Source of the DNA: JAUVZL01 sp965603515
Lineage (GTDB): Bacteria; Hydrothermota; Tepidihabitantia; SM23-42
Direction: 5' to 3'
Assembly (NCBI GenBank): GCA_965603515.1
Contig: CBFDDH010000021.1
Span: forward strand, 1-45,850
Length of the DNA: 45,850 nucleotides
The translations under genes and the position numbers were made by a program. Each line of letters begins with the position of its first letter. Within the stretch, counting starts at the first letter, position 1. Under the pieces are notes generated by a model. The model was given only the letters and a program-made list of their open reading frames with translations, ran no database searches and was not told the origin of the DNA. Below, piece after piece: positions 35,391-43,365 of this stretch.

Positions 35391-37394
35391 TTACTCCTTT
35401 TTGCTTGATGCGAAGTTCACACAATCTCCGCCTAATTGTTTTGCCTCGTAACAGGCATCGTCTGCAATTTCTATTAAGGTATTTTTGTTATTGCCATCTT
35501 GGGGAAATGCGGCGATACCAACACTTAAAGTAATACGTGGGTCAATTGCCTGGGCGGCAATCTTTTTCCTCATACGTTCGGCAACTTCAAGAGCGAACGT
35601 ACTATCAGTTTCTGGTAGTACAGATATGAATTCGTCACCTCCATAGCGTCCCAGGAAGTCAACATCTCTTATTGTTTCTTTCATGAGTTGACAGCATTTT
35701 TTCAGTATCTTATCTCCAGCCGGGTGTCCAAATGCATCATTATACTTCTTGAAATTATCAAAATCTATCATCAACAATGAGAAAGAACGATGATACCGCC
35801 CCGCTCTTCTAATTTCAGCTTCAATGAACATGTCAAAACTGCGGCGGTTGGGCAGTGAAGTAAGTGGATCGGTTAAAGATAAGGTTTTCGTTATTTCGAA
35901 TAATTGAGAATTATAAAGAGCAACCGCGATTTGAGAGCTCAACCCGGAGAGAAGTTTTATATCGTCTTCGGTAAAACCGTTGATTTCCGGACTTTCTACA
36001 TCTAAAGTGCCAATGACCCGTTTACCAAGCATAAGCGGGAAGCAGAGTTCACTCTTTGCCTTTTCTGTTCCCACGATATAATAGGGATCTTTTGATACAT
36101 CAGGGCAATAATACATCTCCTTGGTTTCAGCAACATGACCGCATATACCATCTCGACCGATTTTAAAGCGTAGTTTCTTGACATGGTCAGGGTAATTAAT
36201 GTAAGAACGCGGGTACAGTTCATCTTTTTCTTCATCAACGAGCATTATCGCCAGATTTAGATAACCAAATGTGTTTTTCAAACGCTCGAGGATATTGACA
36301 AGAAGTTTGTCAAAATTTAATGTTGACATAAAACTTTGACTAACTTCATATAAGAGCGCCATTTCTTTGGCTTCCCTGGTGACTTTTTTATAAAGGTCAG
36401 TGTTATTCAAGGCAATTGCCGCCTGGTTGCACAAAATGACCAGGTAGTCAATTTCATTTTTTGAAAAATCTCTTGGTGCGAAAGAATCAACGTATAAGAT
36501 GCCAATTAATTTTCCTCGGGTTATCAATGGTACAGCTACAGTAGCAGCTCTTTTTTTATCAGTGTATACTGCTTCGGCATCCTCGCATTTGCTTAAATCT
36601 TGGATAACGACGGGTTTTCTGGTCTTTATTGTTTCTGCTGAAATACCATTTGCCAAGCGTGCGGTTGAAACATATCGCCTTGGCATATCGGAATCTTTGC
36701 TATATTCAAAAGCATCGAGAGCCTTGGTTCCTGTTTCGTTTATAAGAACAAGTGCGCCGGCATCAGTATCCGTGATCGATACGGCTGTGGAGAGGAATAC
36801 CCTCATTATTTCGTTGATATTGAATGACGATGTTAATAACATTCCGACTTCTTCAAGTACTGTAAGGACTTGCGCTTTGTACTCGCTTTGATGGATTATT
36901 TTTGAATATTCGATAGACAATGAGGCGAGTTTTGTGAAGAATTCCATGGCACTTTCATTTTCGAAGCTTTCTTGTGCATTACGGTAGTAGATATTCAGAC
37001 ATCCGATCGGTTCATCTTTTAGAAGCAGGGGTGCACAAACCAGGGAAACGAGCTTCTCCTTGCCGACCCATTCGACTGTAAAGTCGTCGCTGATATCACG
37101 GAAGAGTTCGAGTACATCAGGTATGAATCTCATTTTTTTGGTCTGACAGACCTTACCAGCAATCTCCTGACCACGTTGGACTTTGACGACCTTTAAGTAA
37201 TCAGGAGAAAGGTTATAAGAACGCGCAATTGTCAGGTATTCTTTCTTTTCATCGAAAAGCATGATTGAAGATGCTGAGGCTTTGAAGAATGAGCACGCCG
37301 TCTCGGCTATTGCGTCAAAGACACTATTAAGATCTTTTTGTTCGAGAAGAGCCTCGGCTATTGCGGTTAGATTTTTATAGGAACCATCTTCCAT
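35391..37394 (-). CDS. Diguanylate cyclase with three GAF domains
   Basis: 667-aa cytoplasmic protein that makes c-di-GMP. Three GAF domains (about 10-160, 185-330, 350-495) precede a GGDEF domain. The active site GGDEF (585-589) is intact, and RDVD (576-579), five residues before it, is a canonical inhibitory I-site, so activity and product feedback are expected. No membrane segment or EAL domain. The promoter (37404-37431) is a perfect TTGACA/TATAAT, and the ATG lies 9 nt after the -10 box without a Shine-Dalgarno. The gene is coupled to the downstream C25 protease gene, linking a sensory c-di-GMP enzyme to a surface protease. Confidence 0.94.
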   Translation of the reverse strand: MEDGSYKNLTAIAEALLEQKDLNSVFDAIAETACSFFKASASSIMLFDEKKEYLTIARSYNLSPDYLKVVKVQRGQEIAGKVCQTKKMRFIPDVLELFRDISDDFTVEWVGKEKLVSLVCAPLLLKDEPIGCLNIYYRNAQESFENESAMEFFTKLASLSIEYSKIIHQSEYKAQVLTVLEEVGMLLTSSFNINEIMRVFLSTAVSITDTDAGALVLINETGTKALDAFEYSKDSDMPRRYVSTARLANGISAETIKTRKPVVIQDLSKCEDAEAVYTDKKRAATVAVPLITRGKLIGILYVDSFAPRDFSKNEIDYLVILCNQAAIALNNTDLYKKVTREAKEMALLYEVSQSFMSTLNFDKLLVNILERLKNTFGYLNLAIMLVDEEKDELYPRSYINYPDHVKKLRFKIGRDGICGHVAETKEMYYCPDVSKDPYYIVGTEKAKSELCFPLMLGKRVIGTLDVESPEINGFTEDDIKLLSGLSSQIAVALYNSQLFEITKTLSLTDPLTSLPNRRSFDMFIEAEIRRAGRYHRSFSLLMIDFDNFKKYNDAFGHPAGDKILKKCCQLMKETIRDVDFLGRYGGDEFISVLPETDSTFALEVAERMRKKIAAQAIDPRITLSVGIAAFPQDGNNKNTLIEIADDACYEAKQLGGDCVNFASSKKE

Positions 37395-37403
37395 ACTAAG
37401 ATA

Positions 37404-37431
37404 ATTATATTGCGATATATTGAGTTGTCAA
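37404..37431 (-). promoter_or_regulatory. Promoter of GGDEF-C25 operon
   Basis: Minus strand: consensus TTGACA (37431-37426), a 16-bp spacer and consensus TATAAT (37409-37404), then 9 nt to the ATG. Confidence 0.85.
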
Positions 37432-37564
37432 CGGACTGGTAGAGAAAAAAGTATATAAAGATATAGTAGAAGGGAAAAGAGCGACTACCAAGAACCAAAT
37501 CCCAAGTTCCAAGAGCCAAGAACAAAATTATGTAACGGAGACCTTTGAAGATAAGAGGGAAATA

Positions 37565-37752
37565 GCACTGCGTGCGGTAAAAAAGCGTAGAGAGTAAGGC
37601 GTAATGCGTAGGGCGTAGAGCGTAATAGCACTCCGTGCGGTAAAGGTGCTTTCAGCACGGTAATGAGTCCTTCGGACGGTTATGAGTTCTCCGAACGGAA
37701 AAAGAGCGTAGAGAGTAGCGAGTAGAGCGTAAGGAGTAGGGCGTTTACGCCC
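37565..37752 (+). repeat. Variable-hairpin array with GGTTATGA/GGTAATGA linkers
   Basis: Hairpins in order: GCAC-TGC-GTGC (37565-37575), GCAC-TCC-GTGC (37628-37638), GTGCT-TTC-AGCAC (37646-37658), GTCC-TTC-GGAC (37667-37677), GTTC-TCC-GAAC (37686-37696) and GGGCG-TTTA-CGCCC (37739-37752). The last three of the middle run are joined by GGTAATGA and GGTTATGA. Each stem is different but fully paired; the linkers are conserved. Confidence 0.9.
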
Positions 37753-37928
37753 GTCCAAGACGAGCCTGAATGCTCTACTCCAAAGATACGACGTTGGATT
37801 TTATATGAAGAACATTACGGATGAAGCGCGTGGTGCAAGAAAAGACTGGATTCCCTGGTCCCTTCGACAAATAACTCAGGACTACAGTAAACCAGAGAAT
37901 GACTCAATTACTGCTTTTCTCAATAACT
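37705..37928 (+). repeat. Right arm of inverted repeat flanking the GGDEF-C25 pair
   Basis: Blocks 37705-37859 and 37888-37928 match 31720-31874 and 31679-31719 in inverted orientation. The 28 bp between them (37860-37887) are absent from the left arm. The last 25 bp are inside lnt and encode its final seven residues and stop. Confidence 0.9.
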
Positions 37929-39388
37929 GTTTTTACAACGAACAAGAGCGTTGCGATAAGCAAAAACAGTATCGGTACAATACTGCCAATGTATCGGAAT
38001 ACTGTTTTGTCTTGTACTATTGATACCTCGTGGAGTATAAAACTTCGGGTGAAGAGTGAGCTTTCCTTTAATACCCTGCCATACTTGTCAACAACCATAG
38101 ATATGCCTGTGTTTGCACATCTGACAAGGGGAACACCATTCTCCACCGTGCGCAGAATCGCCATATCATTGTGCTGCTGGGGTCCGGATATTTTCCCGAA
38201 CCAACCGTCATTTGTGATATTAATGAGCAGGCGAGCGCCGTCATTTACAAATGTACGAGAAAGTTCTGGAAAGATAGATTCAAAACAGATAAGACATGAA
38301 AACTCCAAGCGTCCAGTTTTAAATACTGTGAAGCGGTTACCGGGTGTGTAGTCACCGCCGCTAACATCGATTTTTTTCAGCAAAGCTATGTGCTGGTCAA
38401 AAGGTATGTGTTCGCCAAAGGGTACCAGGTGTATTTTTCTGTGTTCCTGGATAATGCCTTTTCCCGGTTCAATGAGTACTGCACCGTTATAGATCTCACG
38501 GTTTTTGGGATTATAGATCGGTGTGCCTGTGAATATGGGAGAGTTTATGCTTTGCGTGAGTGCATAGACACGTTTTTGATAAACGCCGGGAAACGTAAGA
38601 AAGATCGGTGTTGCTGTTTCCGGCCATATTACGAGATCGGGTGACCGATTAAACCTATCCAAAGCTGTCTCATTACATTGTTCTGATAAGTAGATGAGGC
38701 GGTCAAATGTAATTTCACGCATTGCTTTTGTGAATTTTAAATTAGGATCAATATTTGGCTGGACAATACCGATCAAGATCGGTTCATCAGCTGCACGGTT
38801 CATTCTTATTGCCCCGAAGATAAGGGGGAGAGTGAAGGCTACGATAAAGGCAATTGCATACTTTGGATTCTTTGATCTTATTAGTTTATAGATCATTATA
38901 TTGATCAGGATAATCCAGCTCGATAGTCCGTACACGCCGTAAAGCGAGGCTTGTTGAATGAATAATGGGTAACGGGCTTGTGAATAGCCAAAGGCAAGCC
39001 AAGGAAAACCTAGCTCACCAGCACTGCGAACAAATTCCAGTCCGCCAAGGATCAAGGGTAATGACCAAATGCCAATTTTGTTCATAAAGAGAAAGCCCAC
39101 CCCGTAGTAAACGCCTAAGTATAGGAATAATAGAACTAAACCAAAGAGCATGAGTATTTTTATATTGGTTTCAATCTGCAGAAAAACAAACCAGAACAAA
39201 GAGAATAAGGAAAACAAGAACCCGAATATGGTCCCTGATTTGAATGCAACAAATGGTCGCACTTCAGCTACGGCAAAGAGGAGCGGAACTAAACCGATCC
39301 AGGCGAGAAAATGGAGACCGAGGGGGTGAAAAGATAGGGACATCAGTACAGCAGAGATGAAGATCAACAAAAACTTTTTACGAATCAT
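37904..39388 (-). CDS. lnt: Apolipoprotein N-acyltransferase
   Basis: Inner-membrane enzyme that adds the third acyl chain to lipoproteins. 494 aa. Six or more hydrophobic segments at the N-terminus and one at the C-terminus surround a periplasmic nitrilase-like domain (about 205-455). The catalytic triad is visible: Glu257 (WPETATP), Lys318 (EHRKIHLVPFGEH) and Cys368 (LICFESIFPEL). Its C-terminal residues VIEKSSN and the TGA fall within a dispersed repeat also present at 31679-31719. Its start overlaps the end of the Gfo/Idh gene by 4 nt. Confidence 0.95.
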   Translation of the reverse strand: MIRKKFLLIFISAVLMSLSFHPLGLHFLAWIGLVPLLFAVAEVRPFVAFKSGTIFGFLFSLFSLFWFVFLQIETNIKILMLFGLVLLFLYLGVYYGVGFLFMNKIGIWSLPLILGGLEFVRSAGELGFPWLAFGYSQARYPLFIQQASLYGVYGLSSWIILINIMIYKLIRSKNPKYAIAFIVAFTLPLIFGAIRMNRAADEPILIGIVQPNIDPNLKFTKAMREITFDRLIYLSEQCNETALDRFNRSPDLVIWPETATPIFLTFPGVYQKRVYALTQSINSPIFTGTPIYNPKNREIYNGAVLIEPGKGIIQEHRKIHLVPFGEHIPFDQHIALLKKIDVSGGDYTPGNRFTVFKTGRLEFSCLICFESIFPELSRTFVNDGARLLINITNDGWFGKISGPQQHNDMAILRTVENGVPLVRCANTGISMVVDKYGRVLKESSLFTRSFILHEVSIVQDKTVFRYIGSIVPILFLLIATLLFVVKTVIEKSSN

Positions 39389-40392
39389 ATCTTTATCAAT
39401 TTTTGCTGTTGGGCAGATTCATAGAAGGCTTTAGATATTTTGGCTATAAGCAAACCGTCCTCGCAAGTAATGGGTGGTGTTTGGTCCTTCGTGAGGAAAT
39501 CCAAAAAACTCTTCACCTGGAGTTCATACGATTCACGGTAAAAGTTGGTGTGTTTCTGTGCTGGTGTAACATTGTACAGTTCATTGTGAAGTTCTTTCTG
39601 TATTTTCAGAGGATTGAGTAATGCAGCACCTTTCTTGCCGAACACATTGCAGTAAAGAAAATCGTCTTCAAATAGTAATGACCAACTTACTTCAATAGTG
39701 AGTAGTGTACCATCAGCGAAGTTGATGATACACATTGCAGTATCTTCGATTTCAGCCTCAGGTTCCCGTTTATGAATTGAGGCAAATATTGATACTGCTT
39801 TTTTGTTCTTTAGCAGGTAAAGTCCAATATCCAGTAGATTGGTCCCCAAACTCAAGAAAGCACCACCTCCACTTTTGAGTTTTTCTAAACGCCAGGGGCT
39901 CAATATCCAGTCTTTACGACCGATCAGCCAACCTGATTTTATGTAATAAATATCACCTAACTCACCTTCTTTGATAAAATCCTTCACGGTTTGCACGTCT
40001 GATCTTAGGCGATTGCTGGTTGCTACAGCCAGTTTTTTCCCTGATGATTTGGCAGTTCTTACCATTTCTGTAGCTTCCTCAAGATTTATCGCCATTGGGT
40101 TTTCACAAAAGACATGCTTGCCGTATTTGAGCGCCGCGATTGCCATTGGTCCATGGAGATAATTTGGTGTGCTGATGATCAATGCATCGATTTGTTTGTC
40201 TTCAATGATCTTCTGAAAATCTTGGTATCCATTGGGTATTTCATATTTCGTGCAGAAGTGGTCGATTATTCTGATATCAGAATCACATAGTGCAACCAGG
40301 GTACAATCCGGATTCTTTTTGAAAAGAGGTATATGAGCGATCTGCGCGTGGGTACCACAACCCACAATACCGACCCTAATCGTATCTTTCAT
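39385..40392 (-). CDS. Gfo/Idh/MocA-family protein with altered active-site residues
   Basis: 335 aa. N-terminal NAD(P)-binding Rossmann fold (RVGIVGCGTHAQIAH, 6-20) and C-terminal alpha/beta domain. In this family the EKP motif supplies a catalytic Lys, but here it reads CENPMA (E97-N98-P99). The usual GGGxxxDxGxH block reads GGGAFLSLGTNLLD, so the Asp and His are also replaced (S181, N185). It may bind a nucleotide without classical dehydrogenase activity, or use a different mechanism. It lies between glnA and lnt with 4-nt overlaps on both sides. Confidence 0.82.
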   Translation of the reverse strand: MKDTIRVGIVGCGTHAQIAHIPLFKKNPDCTLVALCDSDIRIIDHFCTKYEIPNGYQDFQKIIEDKQIDALIISTPNYLHGPMAIAALKYGKHVFCENPMAINLEEATEMVRTAKSSGKKLAVATSNRLRSDVQTVKDFIKEGELGDIYYIKSGWLIGRKDWILSPWRLEKLKSGGGAFLSLGTNLLDIGLYLLKNKKAVSIFASIHKREPEAEIEDTAMCIINFADGTLLTIEVSWSLLFEDDFLYCNVFGKKGAALLNPLKIQKELHNELYNVTPAQKHTNFYRESYELQVKSFLDFLTKDQTPPITCEDGLLIAKISKAFYESAQQQKLIKI

Positions 40393-41732
40393 GTTCCAAA
40401 ATATAATGTGAATTCATGGGGGTGTGGTCTGATGTGAATTTCCTCAAATTGCTTGGTTTTCACTTCGATCCAGCTGTCAATGAGATCTTCTGAGAAGACG
40501 CCACCTTGGAGCAGGAAATCGTGGTCTTTTTTTAATGCATTGATCGCTTCATAGACATTGGTCGGTAATTTCTCTCGTTTGTCAACTTTAAAACGGTTTA
40601 CTATACCGTCGATGCCAGCAAGGAGTATCGCGGCAAGGGCAAGATAAGGATTGGCAGTAGCGTCTGGGATACGATATTCAATCTCCATCATTTTCTTGTT
40701 TTTCAAGTACTTGGGTAGGCGGATCGCTGTTTTCCTGTTGCCTACGGCAAAATCAGTATAGGTTGGTGCTTCAAAACCGGGTATGAGTCTTTTGTAAGAA
40801 TTCGTACTCGGGTTGGTCAAGGCACAGAGAGCGCGGGAATGGTGGAGGATACCTGCGATATAATGGAGACATAATTTGGACAACTGTTTTTCCCTCTTGG
40901 GGTGATAGAAAAGCGAGCCCTTCCTGCTGCCTAAATACTGATGTAGATGGAGTCCACTTCCCGGTTCAGCGAATAGTGGTTTAGGCATAAAAGACACGTA
41001 TTTCTTCTGCTGTCGGCTCAAGCACTTAAAGAGATATTTGGCAAGGAATATATTGTCAGCGGCTTGGCACAGTGGCGCAAAGAGTAATTCAATCTCCATT
41101 TGTCCTTTTGACCCAGTCTCTGGATGGTGGTATTTAGTTCTGATATTACAGAATGATAGGGTGGTGGTTAAAGCATTCCGGAAATCGGCAAAGCGATCTT
41201 CAGGTTGTCCAATATGATAACCACCTTTAGCTCTTATCGGATAGGACGGTTGGTCCTGGTCACCTGATTCTACACGGTAATAACTGTAGCCTGGTCCTTC
41301 ACCAAAACTACAATTGTCAAAGATGTAAAACTCCAGCTCAGGTTGGAAAAAAGCCTCTGTTTTAAATTCTTTCTTTAGATACTCAACCGCCGTCTTAGCG
41401 ATGTACCGGGTGTCTCTGTGAAACGGCTGTAAAGTATCGGGCGTGTATACACTGGACAAAAAAGAAGCGGTCTTTTCTTTGAAGAACGGGTCAAAGAAAA
41501 GGGTAGTTAAATCGGGGAACAGTAACATATCACCTTTTTCTACATCTTTGTAGCCAGGCAAACTGGATCCGTCAGCGCCAACGCCTTCGTGGACAATGGT
41601 TTCAAAACGTTCAATCGGTATAGTGATATGATGCATTGCGCCGGTCAAAGAGGCATATTTTAGATCAACAAACTTAGTGGCTGCCGCTTTAAGTTTACCT
41701 TTTAGTTCATTTATGTATGCACGCTTCAACAT
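40389..41732 (-). CDS. glnA: Type I glutamine synthetase
   Basis: Makes glutamine from glutamate, ammonia and ATP. 447 aa, the length of the short GSI-alpha class, without the adenylylation insert. Motifs: DGSSLPGYKDVEKGDM, HHPETGSKGQMEIE, EPGSGLHLHQYL, NPSTNSYKRLIPGFEAP and RIPDATANPYLAL. The ATG at 41732 lies only 5 nt beyond a consensus -10 box and has no Shine-Dalgarno, so the mRNA is predicted to be leaderless. It heads the glnA-Gfo/Idh-lnt operon. Confidence 0.94.
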   Translation of the reverse strand: MLKRAYINELKGKLKAAATKFVDLKYASLTGAMHHITIPIERFETIVHEGVGADGSSLPGYKDVEKGDMLLFPDLTTLFFDPFFKEKTASFLSSVYTPDTLQPFHRDTRYIAKTAVEYLKKEFKTEAFFQPELEFYIFDNCSFGEGPGYSYYRVESGDQDQPSYPIRAKGGYHIGQPEDRFADFRNALTTTLSFCNIRTKYHHPETGSKGQMEIELLFAPLCQAADNIFLAKYLFKCLSRQQKKYVSFMPKPLFAEPGSGLHLHQYLGSRKGSLFYHPKREKQLSKLCLHYIAGILHHSRALCALTNPSTNSYKRLIPGFEAPTYTDFAVGNRKTAIRLPKYLKNKKMMEIEYRIPDATANPYLALAAILLAGIDGIVNRFKVDKREKLPTNVYEAINALKKDHDFLLQGGVFSEDLIDSWIEVKTKQFEEIHIRPHPHEFTLYFGT

Positions 41733-41737
41733 AAAAA

Positions 41738-41765
41738 ATTATAAACAAAAATTGATTCATGTCAA
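41738..41765 (-). promoter_or_regulatory. glnA promoter
   Basis: Minus strand: TTGACA (41765-41760), a 16-bp spacer and TATAAT (41743-41738), 5 nt from the ATG. Confidence 0.85.
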
Positions 41766-41821
41766 TTGTCATTTCCAAAGAATGCTGAGGACATCCGAGA
41801 AAACTTCGAGCCAAAGAATTC

Positions 41822-41849
41822 TTGACTTCCATCTGTTTCTAATTATAGT
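41822..41849 (+). promoter_or_regulatory. ilvE promoter
   Basis: TTGACT (41822-41827), a 16-bp spacer and TATAGT (41844-41849), then AAGGAGG and the ATG at 41869. Confidence 0.75.
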
Positions 41850-41868
41850 TTAATGAAGGAGGTTCCAT

Positions 41869-42792
41869 ATGGCAATGACAAAGGCAAAATATATTTGGAT
41901 GGATGGTAAGTTCGTTGCTTGGGATGATGCAAAGATCCATATACTTTCTCACGCAATTCATTACGGCAGCGGAGTCTTTGAAGGTTTGAGATGCTACAAG
42001 ACACCCAAGGGTAGGGTTATTTTTAGGTTAAACGAACACACCCAGAGGTTAAAGAATTCGGCAAAGATATACCGTATGGAAATTCCTTATACAAATGAAG
42101 AATTGAACGGAGTGATAATTGAACTGCTCAAGAGAAACGATCTTGAAGATGCTTATATAAGACCGCTTGCGTACCGCGGTTATGCAGAACTCGGGGTCAA
42201 TCCTCTTAACTGTCCGGTATGTGTTAGCATCGCTACATTGCAGTGGGGCAAGTATCTTGGTAAAGAGGCTTTGGAAAATGGCGTTGATGTCATGTTCTCC
42301 ACGTGGAATAGGATGGCACCCAACACATTTCCGGCAATGGCTAAATGCTGTGCCAATTACATGAATTCACAATTGATAAAAATGGAAGCGATAACGTTAG
42401 GTTTTGTTGAAGGTATTGCTTTAGATGCTTCTGGTTATGTAAGCGAGGGTTCAGGCGAGAACATCTTTGCTGTTGTCGACGGTGTTCTCCATACTCCACC
42501 ATTACATGCAAGTATCCTTCCAGGGATAACGCGTCATACCGTGATGACGCTCGCTCGGGAAATGGGCATTGAGGTGATCGAAGAAATGTTAGTAAGAGAA
42601 TACCTGTACATAGCTGATGAGGTGTTCTTTACTGGTTCTGCAGCTGAGGTGACGCCGATAAGATCAATAGACAAGATCAAAATCGGAAAAGGGAAATGTG
42701 GACCGATCACCAAAAAGCTCCAGGATGCATTTTTTGATGTAATCATGGGTAGAAAAGAAGATAAGCACGGTTGGCTTACCAAAGTTGGTTAG
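41869..42792 (+). CDS. ilvE: Branched-chain amino acid aminotransferase
   Basis: PLP-dependent fold type IV transaminase for Leu, Ile and Val. 307 aa. Recognised by YIWMDGKFVAWDDAKIH, HYGSGVFEGLRCY, the PLP lysine in PAMAKCCANY, YVSEGSGENIF and DEVFFTGSAAEVTPI. ATG with AAGGAGG. A 120-nt spacer with AGTTGAATGGTCG/AATAGTTTAATG word repeats (about 42793-42832) separates it from rpiB. D-amino acid transaminase is the nearest alternative, but the motifs favour IlvE. Confidence 0.94.
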   Translation: MAMTKAKYIWMDGKFVAWDDAKIHILSHAIHYGSGVFEGLRCYKTPKGRVIFRLNEHTQRLKNSAKIYRMEIPYTNEELNGVIIELLKRNDLEDAYIRPLAYRGYAELGVNPLNCPVCVSIATLQWGKYLGKEALENGVDVMFSTWNRMAPNTFPAMAKCCANYMNSQLIKMEAITLGFVEGIALDASGYVSEGSGENIFAVVDGVLHTPPLHASILPGITRHTVMTLAREMGIEVIEEMLVREYLYIADEVFFTGSAAEVTPIRSIDKIKIGKGKCGPITKKLQDAFFDVIMGRKEDKHGWLTKVG

Positions 42793-42912
42793 GTAGTTGA
42801 ATGGTCGAATAGTTAAATAGTTTAATGAATAAATGAAGAAAGAAACTGCGTTCAATCATTATCATTGTGATCTTCTTTTTAATCACTGTAATCGAATAAT
42901 CCAGGATGGATT

Positions 42913-43365
42913 ATGAAGATAGCTATCGGTGCTGATCATCGCGGCATTGTACTTAAAGTAAAGATCATTGAGTTCTTGCAGAGTTTGGGTCACCAAGTCA
43001 TTGATCATGGAACGGATTCTGAAGTTTCAGTAGATTATCCCGATATTGGTTTCCGTCTTGCTAGTGATTTAGTGGAAAGAAGAATACACTTTGGTATCCT
43101 TATATGCTATACTGGTCAAGGCATGGCCATGACAGCAAACAAAGTCCGCGGTATTAGAGCCGCAATTTGTACGAGATCCGACATTGCTGCATTGACGCGC
43201 GCCCATAATGATGCTAATATTTTGGTTTTGCCAGCGGGTTTTGTCAGATTTGGCAAGAAGATAAAAGAGACGATCAAGACTTTCATTGATACGAAATTCG
43301 AAGGCGGTCGGCACCTCCGTCGCATCAGACTCATCAAGAGATATGAAAATGATCATCATAAATGA
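42913..43365 (+). CDS. rpiB: Ribose 5-phosphate isomerase B
   Basis: Interconverts ribose 5-phosphate and ribulose 5-phosphate. 150 aa. IGADHRGIVLK at the N-terminus, VDYPDIG, ICYTGQGMAMTANKVRGIRAA with the catalytic Cys (usually CGTG, here CYTG) and RAHNDANILVLPAGF all fit the RpiB/LacA family. A Shine-Dalgarno-like GGATGG precedes the ATG. It is followed by a 262-nt repeat-containing spacer. Confidence 0.93.
   Translation: MKIAIGADHRGIVLKVKIIEFLQSLGHQVIDHGTDSEVSVDYPDIGFRLASDLVERRIHFGILICYTGQGMAMTANKVRGIRAAICTRSDIAALTRAHNDANILVLPAGFVRFGKKIKETIKTFIDTKFEGGRHLRRIRLIKRYENDHHK

Larger units (their letters stand above)
37395..37903. repeat. Composite repeat region between lnt and the GGDEF gene
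   Basis: About 500 bp without a gene: the GGDEF promoter (37404-37431); CCAAGAACCAAAT-type words (37486-37525); the hairpin array 37565-37752; purine-rich GTAGAG/GTAAGG words; and the right arm of the inverted repeat (37705-37928), which runs into the 3' end of lnt. No conventional terminator for lnt is seen. Confidence 0.85.

Noticed and set aside
31679..37928. A composite transposon around GGDEF-C25
   Set aside because: The flanking inverted arms contain no transposase gene and occur as part of wider dispersed repeats; inversion is a simpler hypothesis than transposition.
37797..38023. 72-codon frame starting in repeat DNA and running against lnt
   Set aside because: It spans repeat and antisense lnt, with no Shine-Dalgarno or recognisable protein.
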